A stretch of 64,000 nt of DNA from Gemmatimonadaceae bacterium (GTDB taxonomy: Bacteria > Gemmatimonadota > Gemmatimonadetes > Gemmatimonadales > Gemmatimonadaceae). Positions 35,803-44,275 of the stretch are shown piece after piece; the stretch's first letter is position 1, and the number at the start of each line of letters is the position of its first letter. Where the stretch lies: the NCBI GenBank assembly GCA_040882285.1, contig JBBEBQ010000014.1, forward strand, positions 1 through 64,000, written 5' to 3'. The notes beneath the pieces are model-generated. The model ran no database searches. It was not told the DNA's origin and saw only the letters and a program-made list of their open reading frames with translations. Position numbers and translations under genes: made by a program.

Positions 35803-36179
35803 GTATGGGCCGCAGCCAAGGCGTGCGCCAAGTTGCCACAGTTTTTCTTTTCTGCACGTCATTACTCATCGGAGGCGCCTGCGGCAGAAGATCACCCACC
35901 GACCCTGTGATTGACGATGTGCGAGTCGCAATTGCACGGGATCGTGTGTCTGTAGGAGATACGGTGAGCGTATATGCTGGTGCTTACACAGCCTATGGAT
36001 ACGCAATCGGCTGGAGCGGCGAGGTTACGTGGACAGTTTCCGATCCCACAATCGTGCGACTGGAATCAACCGCAAATGCGGATAAGAAGCTTGCACGTGG
36101 CCTGCAGGCAGGAACTGTAACCATCCAAGCAACGATCGCCGGTAAGAGCGGCCAGTCTCCTCTGAACGTGGCGCCTTAG
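35790..36179 (+). CDS. small lipoprotein with Big_2-like domain
   Basis: This 129-residue protein has a signal ending in the lipobox LLIGGACGRR. The mature part reads as one bacterial Ig-like (Big_2) domain: VAIARDRVSVGDTVSVYAGAY...VTWTVSDPTIVRLESTANA...ARGLQAGTVTIQATIAG. ATG 35790 overlaps the end of the hydrolase gene; ATG 35805 is an alternative just before the basic part. Such lipoproteins are common in Gemmatimonadota. No enzymatic residues are seen; it may bind at the cell surface with the hydrolase. Confidence 0.72.
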   Translation: MRVLSMGRSQGVRQVATVFLFCTSLLIGGACGRRSPTDPVIDDVRVAIARDRVSVGDTVSVYAGAYTAYGYAIGWSGEVTWTVSDPTIVRLESTANADKKLARGLQAGTVTIQATIAGKSGQSPLNVAP

Positions 36180-36191
36180 TTACCGCCTGGG

Positions 36192-37352
36192 ATGCGGACG
36201 TTATCGGCAGTCACGTGTGCAGCCGCGATCGTCGCGAGCGGCTGTAACGGCCCTACGGGCTCGAATCGAAATGGAGTTGAAGACCGATGGTTTCAAGCGC
36301 AGGCGGGGTACGGGCAGGCGCGACCAGCCGTGCTCGAAGAGCTCGTTTTCTTCGCCACCGGCGCCGGTGACGTAGTCGCGCGCGATCGCGGCTCCGGATC
36401 TGTCAAATGGAACGCGCGGGTCGCGAATTCGCAGGTTATGGGCTACAACTTCGCGGTCACCGAAGGCGTGGTCGCCGTCGCCGTTGCGTATGAGACTGTC
36501 GGACTCGACGGGCGTACCGGTGCGATTCTCTGGCGTTACCAAGCGCCGCTTGATTCGCTGGGGCCTCAGCCGCCTGCCCCGGGGTATGTCCGCGGAGCTC
36601 GTATTGCCGCAGCTTCCGGAGTCGTTTTCGTCCCTGCTTGGGGCGCCAGCGTAGCCGCGCTCGACGCGCGGACCGGCGCTACGCGTTGGACTTGGCGATC
36701 TCCGTCCGGGCAATTCCGAACCGGCGCTGTGGGCGTCCGCATCAGCGAAGACACCGCTTTCGTCGGCGGTTGGGACTTCCTCGACACCAATGGATCCCGT
36801 TCGGTGCCATGGCTGATGGCCCTCGAAGCAAGCTCAGGCCGGCTGCTGTGGCGCACTCTGCTGGTGGATTATCCATCCGGTGGAGTGTCGATGAACGGCG
36901 CGCCCGCGCTCACATCGCGTCACGTGATCGCCACGGCGCTCGGCGGCGATACTTGGGGACTCGAAAGAAGCAGCGGTCGAATAGCATGGTATCGCCCTCC
37001 GCAGAGCAAGCTCGCCACAGTCGCGCAGGCGGAGGCTTGGGGGGAAGTCGCCTACATTGACGGTGGAGACGAGTTTCTCCATGCGCTGAATGGATCCGAC
37101 GGACAGGAGCTGTGGCGCAGCCCGTTCCAGGGCGGGAGCGTTGTAGATCTCCTCGTCACCGAACGTAACGCATACGTGGCGAACGGCCCGACCCTTACCG
37201 TGTTTAGGCGTCAGTCCGGGCAGCAGGTGGCGCAAGCTGACGCTCCGAGCCGTAGCTCGGTGATCGAGACCTTCGGTTCCGCGCCGACCGCGGATCGAGG
37301 CCAGGTTTTCGTGACGGTCAGCGGTGGCGCGTGGAGCTTCGACGAGCCCTGA
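36192..37352 (+). CDS. PQQ-like beta-propeller lipoprotein
   Basis: This 386-residue protein has a signal with lipobox AIVASGCNGP (Cys about 18) and about six blades of the PQQ/BamB type, each with an aspartate-rich turn and a G-x-x-x-W ending: FATGAGDVVARDRGSGSVKWNARV, VGLDGRTGAILWRYQ, AALDARTGATRWTW, HALNGSDGQELWR. Propellers of this kind are scaffolds. No dehydrogenase motif is seen. It is the last gene of the four-gene secreted-protein operon. A 326-bp gap follows. Confidence 0.8.
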   Translation: MRTLSAVTCAAAIVASGCNGPTGSNRNGVEDRWFQAQAGYGQARPAVLEELVFFATGAGDVVARDRGSGSVKWNARVANSQVMGYNFAVTEGVVAVAVAYETVGLDGRTGAILWRYQAPLDSLGPQPPAPGYVRGARIAAASGVVFVPAWGASVAALDARTGATRWTWRSPSGQFRTGAVGVRISEDTAFVGGWDFLDTNGSRSVPWLMALEASSGRLLWRTLLVDYPSGGVSMNGAPALTSRHVIATALGGDTWGLERSSGRIAWYRPPQSKLATVAQAEAWGEVAYIDGGDEFLHALNGSDGQELWRSPFQGGSVVDLLVTERNAYVANGPTLTVFRRQSGQQVAQADAPSRSSVIETFGSAPTADRGQVFVTVSGGAWSFDEP

Positions 37353-37678
37353 TGTAGCCCCTCGCTCGCGCGACTGCTTCCGCGAAGAGCTCACCGGGAT
37401 CCGGGTAGTGAGCCGCGGGCGATCAGCAATCAGCGGGTAGCACAAGGACATTGGCGCGCCACGACGATTGCTCGCAATCGTCGATTCGGACGTCCGATCA
37501 CTCGGAGCAAACCGCTCACGCACTGGACCGTGCCGGCAATATCCCTGAAGCAACAATGCCGGCGAATCTGTCCGGTCCGTCCAAATCGTCGAAGCCAGCG
37601 GCCGATGTCTGATTGCCCACCGCTAACTGCCCGGATTCCGCTGAGAGCACCCCAGTAGCCAGCTATATTCCCCGAAGA
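37353..37678. other. 326-bp non-coding gap with hairpin and possible heptad arms
   Basis: No convincing gene is present. At 37462-37483 there is a perfect 10-bp inverted repeat, CGACGATTGC and GCAATCGTCG around two bases. Two further segments, GATCAGCAATCAGCGGGTAG near 37420 and CTGATTGCCCACCGCTAACTG near 37609-37629, are imperfect reverse complements with a loose 7-bp phase. They could be a decayed member of the heptad family. A promoter for the next operon is expected near the end, but I see no clear boxes. Confidence 0.5.
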
Positions 37679-38305
37679 ATGCCCCCTAAAATCCAGCCCG
37701 CATCACCAGAGCTGCAGGAGTTCTACCGGGCGCGCAGCGGATGGAGGAGCGCGGGCGAGGAATCCACCCGCTTCCGCCGAGCCGCCGCGCTCGCGCGCGT
37801 GCCCAACGGTGCCGCCGTGCTCGACATCGGCGCGCGCGAGGGCGGGCTGCGCGAGTATCTGCCGGACGGAGTGAAGTACCAGGGCATCGACATCACGCCG
37901 GAGTTCGCGTCGGAATCAGTGATGACCCGCGACATCTCCGAGGGCATCCCGTTCCCCGACGCGAGCTACGACTTCGTCTTCTGCATAGAGGTGCTGGAGC
38001 ACGTGCCCAATCCGTTCGCCGCGTTCGGTGAGATCAACCGCGTGCTCCGCGACGGGGGAGTGCTGATCGTGTCCGTGCCCAACCCCTACCATCTGAAAGA
38101 GATCGTCTGGAACGTGTTCCGGACGCCCGACCGGCAGGGCCACATCTACTCGTGGACGCGCCAGGCGATGACCAGGCTCGGAGAGATGAACGGCTTCCGG
38201 ATCGACGCGTACGGCGGAACGTACCTGCACCCGCCGGTGCCCGCGCCGCCGCTGCTCGCGCGCTCGATCATATACAGATTCATCAAGGAATCCGCCCAAC
38301 CGTGA
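37679..38305 (+). CDS. class I SAM-dependent methyltransferase
   Basis: This 208-residue protein has the Rossmann-type motif I AAVLDIGAREGGLREYL, followed by YQGIDITPEF, IPFPDASYDFVFCIEVLEHVPNPFAAFGEINRVLRDGGVLIVSVPNPYHL, the Methyltransf_11 pattern. The substrate is unknown; its place before glycan-related membrane genes suggests a cell-envelope lipid or sugar. The start ATG 37679 avoids the unrelated residues of a longer frame. The stop overlaps the next GTG. Confidence 0.85.
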   Translation: MPPKIQPASPELQEFYRARSGWRSAGEESTRFRRAAALARVPNGAAVLDIGAREGGLREYLPDGVKYQGIDITPEFASESVMTRDISEGIPFPDASYDFVFCIEVLEHVPNPFAAFGEINRVLRDGGVLIVSVPNPYHLKEIVWNVFRTPDRQGHIYSWTRQAMTRLGEMNGFRIDAYGGTYLHPPVPAPPLLARSIIYRFIKESAQP

Positions 38306-40683
38306 GCACCGACGACAAGTCGTTGAATCCGTCCAACAGGCTCGGACTCCTCTGGGCGAGCCTCGTGTACGCTGCCGCGACGCTCGCGCTCGGCTACCAG
38401 GCGCTCGCCGGGAAGTTCCTCGCCGGCCCGCACAGCGACGAATACATCGCCGGCTATGCGTTTCGCGAGTTCGGCGCGGCCACGCTCCGCGAGAGCGGAT
38501 CGTTCCCGCTGTGGAACCCGTACCTGTTCGGCGGCATGCCGTTCGTCGCCGCCATGCACGGCGACATCTTCTACCCGACGTTCCTGCTGCGGATGCTCGT
38601 GCCCACGGACGTCGCGATGACGTGGACGTTCCTCATTCACATTTTCCTCGCGGGATTGTTCGCGTACATGTTCCTCCGCGCGCTCGGCTTCGGCTTCGCC
38701 GGAGCGCTGCTCGGGGGACTGGCGTACATGCTCGGCGGCCAGCTCGCGTCGCTGGTCTCACCCGGGCACGACGGCAAGCTGTACGTCAGCGCGCTCTTTC
38801 CGCTCGCGCTGTTCGCGCTCACCCGCGGCATCCGCGACGCGCGAGCGTGGGCCTGGGGACTGCTCGCGATCGTCGTCGGGCTGGCGGTGCTGAGCCCGCA
38901 CCCGCAGCTCCTACAGTACATGCTGCTCGCGTGCGGCGCGTACGCGCTGTATCTCGCCGTGCGCGGCGTTCGGGCCGGCGACATCCCCGGCGTAGCAGCC
39001 GTCCGCCGGCTCGCCCTCGCGCTCGGCGGCGTCGTCATCGGCGGGCTCATCGGCGCGATCCAGTATCTCCCGGTGCGCGAGTACGTGCAGTTCTCCCCGC
39101 GCGCGGGGGGAATCCGCGACTACGCGATCGCGACGTCGTACGCGTGGCCGCTCGAAGAGATCCTCGAGGTGTACCTGCCCGAGTTCGCCGGAATCCTCGA
39201 CAACTACTGGGGGGTGAACGGGATTCACTTCCACAGCGAGTACATCGGCGTCGGCGTGCTGATCCTCGCCTTCGCGGCGTTCGGCGGAATGCGGCAGAGC
39301 GCGCGCAAATCGGAGATCTGGTTCTTTACGGGGATGCTGGTGATCGCGCTGCTCTGGGCCCTCGGCGGCGACACTCCGTTCTACCGCATCCCGTACGCGC
39401 TGGTCCCGGGAACGAAGTTCTTCCGCGCGCCGGAGACGGTGTTCTTCGTCGGCACTCTGGCGATCGGGTATCTCGTGGCCGTCGGAGCGGAGCGATTCCT
39501 GAGAAGGGAAGTGCAGCCCCGCTACCTCGCCCTGTGGGCCGGCTTCGGGATCGTCATCGCGCTCGCGGCGCTCGCTGGAATCCTCGATGGAATCGCCGAG
39601 ACAATCGCGCGCCCCGAGCTGATCCAGCTGGTGGACGCGAACTCGGGCGCGGTGAAGGTCGGCGCGCTCCGCTCGCTGTTCTTCGTGCTCGCGACCGCGG
39701 GAGTGCTGTACGCGCTGCTGCAGCGGCGCATCTCACCCGCGATCGCCGCCTGGGCGCTCGCCGCCGTCGTGGCCACCGACCTGTGGAGCGTGCTGCGGCA
39801 TTACTGGATCTTCTCGCCGCCCGCCGCGATCACGTACGCGTCCGACCCGACAATCGAGTACGTGAAGAGCCAGCCCGAGCCGTCGCGCGTCCTGCCGCTG
39901 TGGATCGATCGGTCCACGGGAGCGCGCGACCCGAACCTGAACGGCGACGGGCTGATGAGCCACCGCGTCCGGAATGTGCTCGGCTACCACGGCAACGAGC
40001 TAGCGCGCTACGACCAGCTCTTTGGAAAGGAGCGCGGGGGTGACCAGATCGGGAATCCCAACTTCTGGGAGTTGGCCAACGCGCGCTTCATTCTCACGAA
40101 CGTGGACTCGCTGCCGCTCGAGGGCGCGACGCGCGTCGTCGGGCCGGCGCGCACGGCGGCGGGGACCACCGTCTATCTGTACGACCTGCCGGGCGAGCAA
40201 CCGTTTGCCTGGGTGGCGCCTCTCATAGTGAAGGCGGCCGATCCCGAAGTCCTCGCGACCGTGCTCGATCCGCGCTTCCCGGTGCGGAGCGCCGCGCTGT
40301 TCGAGCCGGACGCGCCGGTGCAGGCCGTCGCCAACGTCCAATCCCTTCCGGAGGAATCGAGCATCCGGGTAACCACCACGAGCTACGCGCCCGGTGACAT
40401 CTCGCTCACGCTGAGCGAGCCCGCGCCCGCCGGATCCGCTCTGGTAGTGGCCGAGAACTACTATCCCGTGTGGCAGGCAGAGGTCGACGGCAAGCGCGCG
40501 AACGTCGGCAGGGTGAATTACACGCTTACCGGCATCGAGCTGCCGGCGGGCGCGCGGTCTGTTCGTCTGCGCTTCGTGAGTCCGGCGTACGACGCAGGCA
40601 AGAAGACCACGATCGTCGCGCTGATACTTGCTTTCGCCACACTGGCAGCGGGAATCGTATTCGACCGGAGAAAGCGTGCCTGA
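38302..40683 (+). CDS. YfhO-family multi-pass membrane protein
   Basis: This 793-residue protein has about 12 hydrophobic segments in its first 520 residues (FLIHIFLAGLFAYMFLRALGF, LLAIVVGLAVLSPHPQLLQYMLLACGAYALYL) and a soluble C-terminal region with a last helix TTIVALILAFATLAAGIVF. NPYLFGGMPF near residue 70 and FYPTFLL are GT-C-like features shared by YfhO proteins, which take part in lipoteichoic acid or glycolipid glycosylation in Firmicutes. The start is GTG 38302. It overlaps the downstream polyprenyl-phosphate mannosyltransferase-like gene, a likely sugar-donor source. Confidence 0.8.
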   Translation: MSTDDKSLNPSNRLGLLWASLVYAAATLALGYQALAGKFLAGPHSDEYIAGYAFREFGAATLRESGSFPLWNPYLFGGMPFVAAMHGDIFYPTFLLRMLVPTDVAMTWTFLIHIFLAGLFAYMFLRALGFGFAGALLGGLAYMLGGQLASLVSPGHDGKLYVSALFPLALFALTRGIRDARAWAWGLLAIVVGLAVLSPHPQLLQYMLLACGAYALYLAVRGVRAGDIPGVAAVRRLALALGGVVIGGLIGAIQYLPVREYVQFSPRAGGIRDYAIATSYAWPLEEILEVYLPEFAGILDNYWGVNGIHFHSEYIGVGVLILAFAAFGGMRQSARKSEIWFFTGMLVIALLWALGGDTPFYRIPYALVPGTKFFRAPETVFFVGTLAIGYLVAVGAERFLRREVQPRYLALWAGFGIVIALAALAGILDGIAETIARPELIQLVDANSGAVKVGALRSLFFVLATAGVLYALLQRRISPAIAAWALAAVVATDLWSVLRHYWIFSPPAAITYASDPTIEYVKSQPEPSRVLPLWIDRSTGARDPNLNGDGLMSHRVRNVLGYHGNELARYDQLFGKERGGDQIGNPNFWELANARFILTNVDSLPLEGATRVVGPARTAAGTTVYLYDLPGEQPFAWVAPLIVKAADPEVLATVLDPRFPVRSAALFEPDAPVQAVANVQSLPEESSIRVTTTSYAPGDISLTLSEPAPAGSALVVAENYYPVWQAEVDGKRANVGRVNYTLTGIELPAGARSVRLRFVSPAYDAGKKTTIVALILAFATLAAGIVFDRRKRA

Positions 40684-41452
40684 GAGAGCGCTCGTAGTGA
40701 TCCCGACGTACAACGAGCGCGACAACATCTCCCGGATAATCGACGCGGTGCTCGCGACAGACGCCTCGCTCGACATCCTGGTGGTAGACGACGGCTCGCC
40801 CGATGGGACCGGCGGGACGGTGGCAGCCATCGCATCGGTGAACGATCGGGTCCATGTCATCCGGAGGAGCGGAAAGCTGGGGCTCGGCACCGCCTACATC
40901 GCGGGCTTCAAGTGGGCGCTCGAGCGGAATTACGCGCATGTCTTCCAGATGGACGCGGATTTCTCCCATGACCCCGCCTACATCCCCGAGTTTTTCAAAG
41001 CCATCGGGTCGAACGACGTCGTGGTCGGCTCCCGGTATCGGGACGGACGGGCGAATGTGGTGAACTGGCCGGTGTCCCGCCTCCTGCTGAGCTATTTCGC
41101 GAATGTTTACGCCCGGCGCGTAACCGGACTGCCGGTGTGGGACTCGACGGCAGGGTTCAAGTGCTGGCGCCGGAAAGTACTTGAAACGATCCAGCTAAAT
41201 GACGTCAAGTCAAACGGTTACGCTTTTCAAATAGAGATGATATTCCGCGCGTGGAAGCACGGCTTCCGAATCGCGGAGATCCCGATCGTCTTCGTGGACA
41301 GGCTCGAGGGAGAGTCGAAGATGTCCAAGAAGATCGTGCGGGAGGGCATCTGGATGGTCTGGCGCCTCAGGTGGTGGGCGATGCTCAATCGAATCCCGCG
41401 AGTGGCGAGCGATGGATCGCGCCGCGCGACCGATGCGGACAAGGCGGCATGA
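40676..41452 (+). CDS. polyprenol phosphate glycosyltransferase (DPM1-like GT2)
   Basis: This 258-residue protein is a soluble or peripheral GT2 enzyme close to dolichol-phosphate mannose synthase: ALVVIPTYNERDNISRII, LVVDDGSPDGTGGTV, FQMDADFSHDPAYIPEFF, VVGSRYRDG, TGLPVWDSTAGFKCWRR and FVDRLEGESKMSKKIV. It would make polyprenyl-phosphate mannose or a similar donor used by GT-C enzymes such as the upstream YfhO protein. GTG 40676 overlaps that gene by eight bases, and its stop overlaps dapF. Confidence 0.9.
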   Translation: MPERALVVIPTYNERDNISRIIDAVLATDASLDILVVDDGSPDGTGGTVAAIASVNDRVHVIRRSGKLGLGTAYIAGFKWALERNYAHVFQMDADFSHDPAYIPEFFKAIGSNDVVVGSRYRDGRANVVNWPVSRLLLSYFANVYARRVTGLPVWDSTAGFKCWRRKVLETIQLNDVKSNGYAFQIEMIFRAWKHGFRIAEIPIVFVDRLEGESKMSKKIVREGIWMVWRLRWWAMLNRIPRVASDGSRRATDADKAA

Positions 41453-42276
41453 GCCAGCCCGGCGCGGCGGGCCGCGCCTTCTACAAGATGAGCGGGTCAG
41501 GCAACGATTTCGTCTTCTTTGATTGCCGGGCCGAGCCAGCCGGGGACCTCGAGACCGCCGGCAGGATCGCCGAGCTGTGCGCCCGTGGGACGGGAGTAGG
41601 CGCCGACGGAGTCGTTTTTATCCTGTCCTCGCCGACGCATGCCTATCGCATGCGGTACTACAACGCCGACGGCTCGCTGGGCGAGCTGTGCGGCAACGCG
41701 AGCCTGTGCAGCGTCCGCCTGGCCGCGGGGCTCGGCATCGCCCCACGAGGCGACTTCCAGATCGACAGCGACGCGGGAACGCTGACCGCCCGCATGCGAG
41801 ACGACCTGCCTGAGATCGACCTCGAGCCCGTCACCGATGTGCAGCCGGATTTTTCGGCGATCCGGAAGGGCGGGGGAGAATCGGAGCTCGGCTTCGCACT
41901 CGCGGGCGTGCCCCACATCGTGATCGGCTGCTCCGACGTCGATTCCGCTGACGTTCTGGGTCGAGGCGCCGAGCTGCGGTCCCACCCCTCGCTGGCTCAC
42001 GGGGCAAATGTGGACTTTTTGTCCAAAGGCCCCTCCGGCTGGTCCATGCGCACCTACGAGCGAGGTGTCGAGGGCGAGACCCTGGCCTGCGGCACGGGCG
42101 CAGTCGCATCGGCGATCCTGCTCAATGAATGGGGCAAGTCAGGCGATCGGGTGGCGCTCAGGACCCGGTCCGGCCGCACCCTGGAGGTCACGGTCAGGCG
42201 CAGGGGCGGCGCGTGGTATCCATCGCTCCGCGGCGAGGGGCGGATCGTTTTCGAGGGCCGGCTGCGGGAAGTTTGA
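41449..42276 (+). CDS. dapF: diaminopimelate epimerase
   Basis: This 275-residue enzyme turns LL-diaminopimelate into the meso form for lysine and peptidoglycan. The two catalytic Cys are in the motifs ELCGNASLCS (Cys81) and ETLACGTGAVAS (about 219). The start KMSGSGNDFVFFD is typical. The first motif differs from the usual CGNGxRC: the Gly-Ala-Arg part reads ASL. ATG 41449 overlaps the upstream gene by four bases. Confidence 0.9.
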   Translation: MSQPGAAGRAFYKMSGSGNDFVFFDCRAEPAGDLETAGRIAELCARGTGVGADGVVFILSSPTHAYRMRYYNADGSLGELCGNASLCSVRLAAGLGIAPRGDFQIDSDAGTLTARMRDDLPEIDLEPVTDVQPDFSAIRKGGGESELGFALAGVPHIVIGCSDVDSADVLGRGAELRSHPSLAHGANVDFLSKGPSGWSMRTYERGVEGETLACGTGAVASAILLNEWGKSGDRVALRTRSGRTLEVTVRRRGGAWYPSLRGEGRIVFEGRLREV

Positions 42277-42534
42277 CCGTTTACGCGCCCCGTGGCGTGG
42301 TACAGGCGTAATTGTGCCGTTTCCGGGATGTTGAAGCCTCTGCCTTAAAGCGAGTGTGCGTAAACCGCTCGCAGGGAAGCACTTACAAATCGCCGATCCA
42401 GCGTTGTACCCGTTCTCCACATTATTGCACACTGTCTGGTTTACATAATATATCTTATACGCATAGCCCTTGCTCAGAGAGGGTTCGCAGACGCGAGCGC
42501 GGACCCTCTGCCTCGCAGCCGGGTATCGGCCCTC
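42277..42534 (+). promoter_or_regulatory. AT-rich intergenic region, probable promoter
   Basis: This 258-bp gap ends the dapF operon and precedes a lipoprotein gene. It holds the most AT-rich stretch near here, TTACATAATATATCTTATAC at 42441-42460, about 75 bp before the next ATG, with several -10-like hexamers (CATAAT, TATACG). I cannot pick a single well-spaced -35 box. No gene fits. Confidence 0.4.
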
Positions 42535-42969
42535 ATGCGGCTCTCGGGGCGGCTTGGCGGACTTCTCCTCGCGGCGTTCCTGCCGGTAGGATGCGAAGCC
42601 CCAACGGGGCTGGATGAGCTCAGCCCCAGAGAGTCGCTAATCGAAACCCATCGGGCGATCGTCGACGGCGTGGTTCGTGGCAGCTTTGGGCAGCCGCTCG
42701 AGGACGTCGACGTTGTCCTGAAGATCGCCGGAAGCTCGCTCCCGGCTCCGGCCACCCGGACCGACGCGTCCGGACGGTTCTATCTGGTTCTAGCCATCTA
42801 CAACGGCACCGGCGGCGCCGACTCGGCCGCCGCCACCCTCTATGCCTACGCCAGGCCTCCCTCATACTCGACGTACGCCGCCGGGCATGCAGACCTCATG
42901 GTGAGGTTTCTCCCTGCCTCGCAGGATCCACCGCGGACGAGCGTGGAGATTCGGCTGAGTATCTTCTAG
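42535..42969 (+). CDS. small lipoprotein, possible carboxypeptidase-regulatory-like fold
   Basis: This 144-residue protein has a signal peptide with lipobox FLPVGCEAP (Cys about 20). The mature part resembles a transthyretin-like repeat: VDGVVRGSFGQPLEDVDVVLKIAG...TRTDASGRFYLVLAI. No catalytic residue is seen. It would sit on the outer or inner membrane. It faces the TPR gene on the other strand, 15 bp away, with no evident terminator hairpin between them. Confidence 0.68.
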   Translation: MRLSGRLGGLLLAAFLPVGCEAPTGLDELSPRESLIETHRAIVDGVVRGSFGQPLEDVDVVLKIAGSSLPAPATRTDASGRFYLVLAIYNGTGGADSAAATLYAYARPPSYSTYAAGHADLMVRFLPASQDPPRTSVEIRLSIF

Positions 42970-42984
42970 CGTCGCTCCCCGGCT

Positions 42985-43641
42985 TTAGCTCGCCGGCTTG
43001 GCCGTCAGCTCGCCCAGCCTGACCCGGGCCTCCGACACCATCGATCCTTCGGGCTCCGCGGCAAGCTCCGCCCAGATGGCCCGCGCCGCCTCCGGCTTGC
43101 CACCAGCCATGAGCGCCCTGGCAGCCGATGCCCGGAACGCGGAAGCGTCGTTCGGAAATCGCGTAACCCCTGCTGCCGCTTGGTATTCCCGGGCTGCCTG
43201 GTCAAACTGCTTGAGCCCCTCATGGCCGACCGCGCGCAGCACGTGAATCGACGCCGCCAGCTCCTTCGGCCTCGATCCGGCCGCTTTGTCGAGCTCGGCG
43301 ATTCCTTCCCGATATTTCCCTTCGTCGTACAGGATCTGCGCGAGCGCCAGCGCCGCCTGGGTGGCTCCCGCGGTGCCCTCGTACCGCGTCGCGACGTTCC
43401 GCAGGTCGGTCATGGCAAGAGGCGCGTTCCCCGACATCATTGCCTGCCGCGCCTGGAAGTACGCGGACTCGGCCCGAGCGGCCTTGATCTGGGTGGAGCG
43501 GCGGTAGAACCATGCCCCGCCGAAAAGCAGGGCGATCGCCACCACGCCGATTATCACCCGCTGCTTGTGGAGCATGAGCCATTCGGCGGCGGTCTCGGAT
43601 CTATCGGGCTGAAATGCTGGATTGGCTGGACGCGTCGGCAT
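42985..43641 (-). CDS. TPR-repeat membrane-anchored protein (YfgM-like)
   Basis: This 218-residue protein has a short cytoplasmic start, one membrane segment (RVIIGVVAIALLFGGAWFY, about residues 28-47) and then TPR-type helix pairs (ESAYFQARQAMMSGNAPLAMTDLRNVATRY, ALAQILYDEGKYREGIAELDKAA, HEGLKQFDQAAREYQAAA). The plan matches YfgM, a SecYEG-linked chaperone partner, but Tetratricopeptide_21 proteins are diverse. ATG 43641 is preferred over an upstream in-frame start at 43674, because the intervening bases show a 7-bp periodic repeat. Confidence 0.75.
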   Translation of the reverse strand: MPTRPANPAFQPDRSETAAEWLMLHKQRVIIGVVAIALLFGGAWFYRRSTQIKAARAESAYFQARQAMMSGNAPLAMTDLRNVATRYEGTAGATQAALALAQILYDEGKYREGIAELDKAAGSRPKELAASIHVLRAVGHEGLKQFDQAAREYQAAAGVTRFPNDASAFRASAARALMAGGKPEAARAIWAELAAEPEGSMVSEARVRLGELTAKPAS

Positions 43642-43792
43642 TGGAGATTGTTGAGAGTTGATTGCCTGCCACAAAAATAGCCGCGCGCCGCGCGTCGCGC
43701 GTCGCGATGAAACGACGGGCTCAAAGAACCGTATTCCATCTGAGCGCCGCTCCGCCGTAGCGTGCGCCTTCTCTCTCCACTATCATCGCCCG

Positions 43793-44269
43793 ATGCAAGC
43801 ACCGCCGCGCATTTCCTTCCGCCACCGCCCGCTCCCGCGCCCTGCCCTGCTTGCCGCGGCAGCCGGGCTCCTGTTGTTATCCAGCTGTGGCGAGTCGAGC
43901 GTCACCGATCCTTATCAAGACGCCGCGGGCGTCTTCCTGCTGCAATCGATCGCCGGTGAGCAACTGCCGGCGGTGATTACGTCGTCGCCGACCGAGGGCG
44001 TGGTACGCGTGACGACCGGAAGTCTCTTTCTATCGGCCGACCGTCGGTTTCAGGAGACATTGACTGTCACCCTCGAACCGCCCGGCGGCGCGGCTCCGCA
44101 GAACGGCGCGGCCGTCGCGACAGGCACCTACACGGTAGTGGGCGACTCGGTGGAGTTCTCCATCGACGCGCGCGGATCCACGCCGGCGGGCACGATGCAG
44201 GCGACGCTTCGTGGCGATACGCTCTCGTACAGCATACTCGGTCGTGTGGTCGTGTACGTGAAGCTGTAG
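43793..44269 (+). CDS. small lipoprotein of unknown function
   Basis: This 158-residue protein has a basic start, a hydrophobic core AALLAAAAGLLLL and the lipobox LLSSCGES (Cys about 32). The mature domain is all-beta with a repeated pattern (SLFLSADRRFQETLTVTLEPPG, ATGTYTVVGDSVEFSIDARG, TLRGDTLSYSILGRVVVYVK), as in lipocalin-like DUF proteins often seen in Gemmatimonadota. It is convergent with the kinase gene, whose end lies 6 bp away. Confidence 0.65.
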   Translation: MQAPPRISFRHRPLPRPALLAAAAGLLLLSSCGESSVTDPYQDAAGVFLLQSIAGEQLPAVITSSPTEGVVRVTTGSLFLSADRRFQETLTVTLEPPGGAAPQNGAAVATGTYTVVGDSVEFSIDARGSTPAGTMQATLRGDTLSYSILGRVVVYVKL

Positions 44270-44275
44270 CAGCTC

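Noticed and set aside
38511-40043. 510-residue frame inside the YfhO gene
   Set aside because: Arg-rich shadow frame; the YfhO frame has the membrane segments and family motifs.
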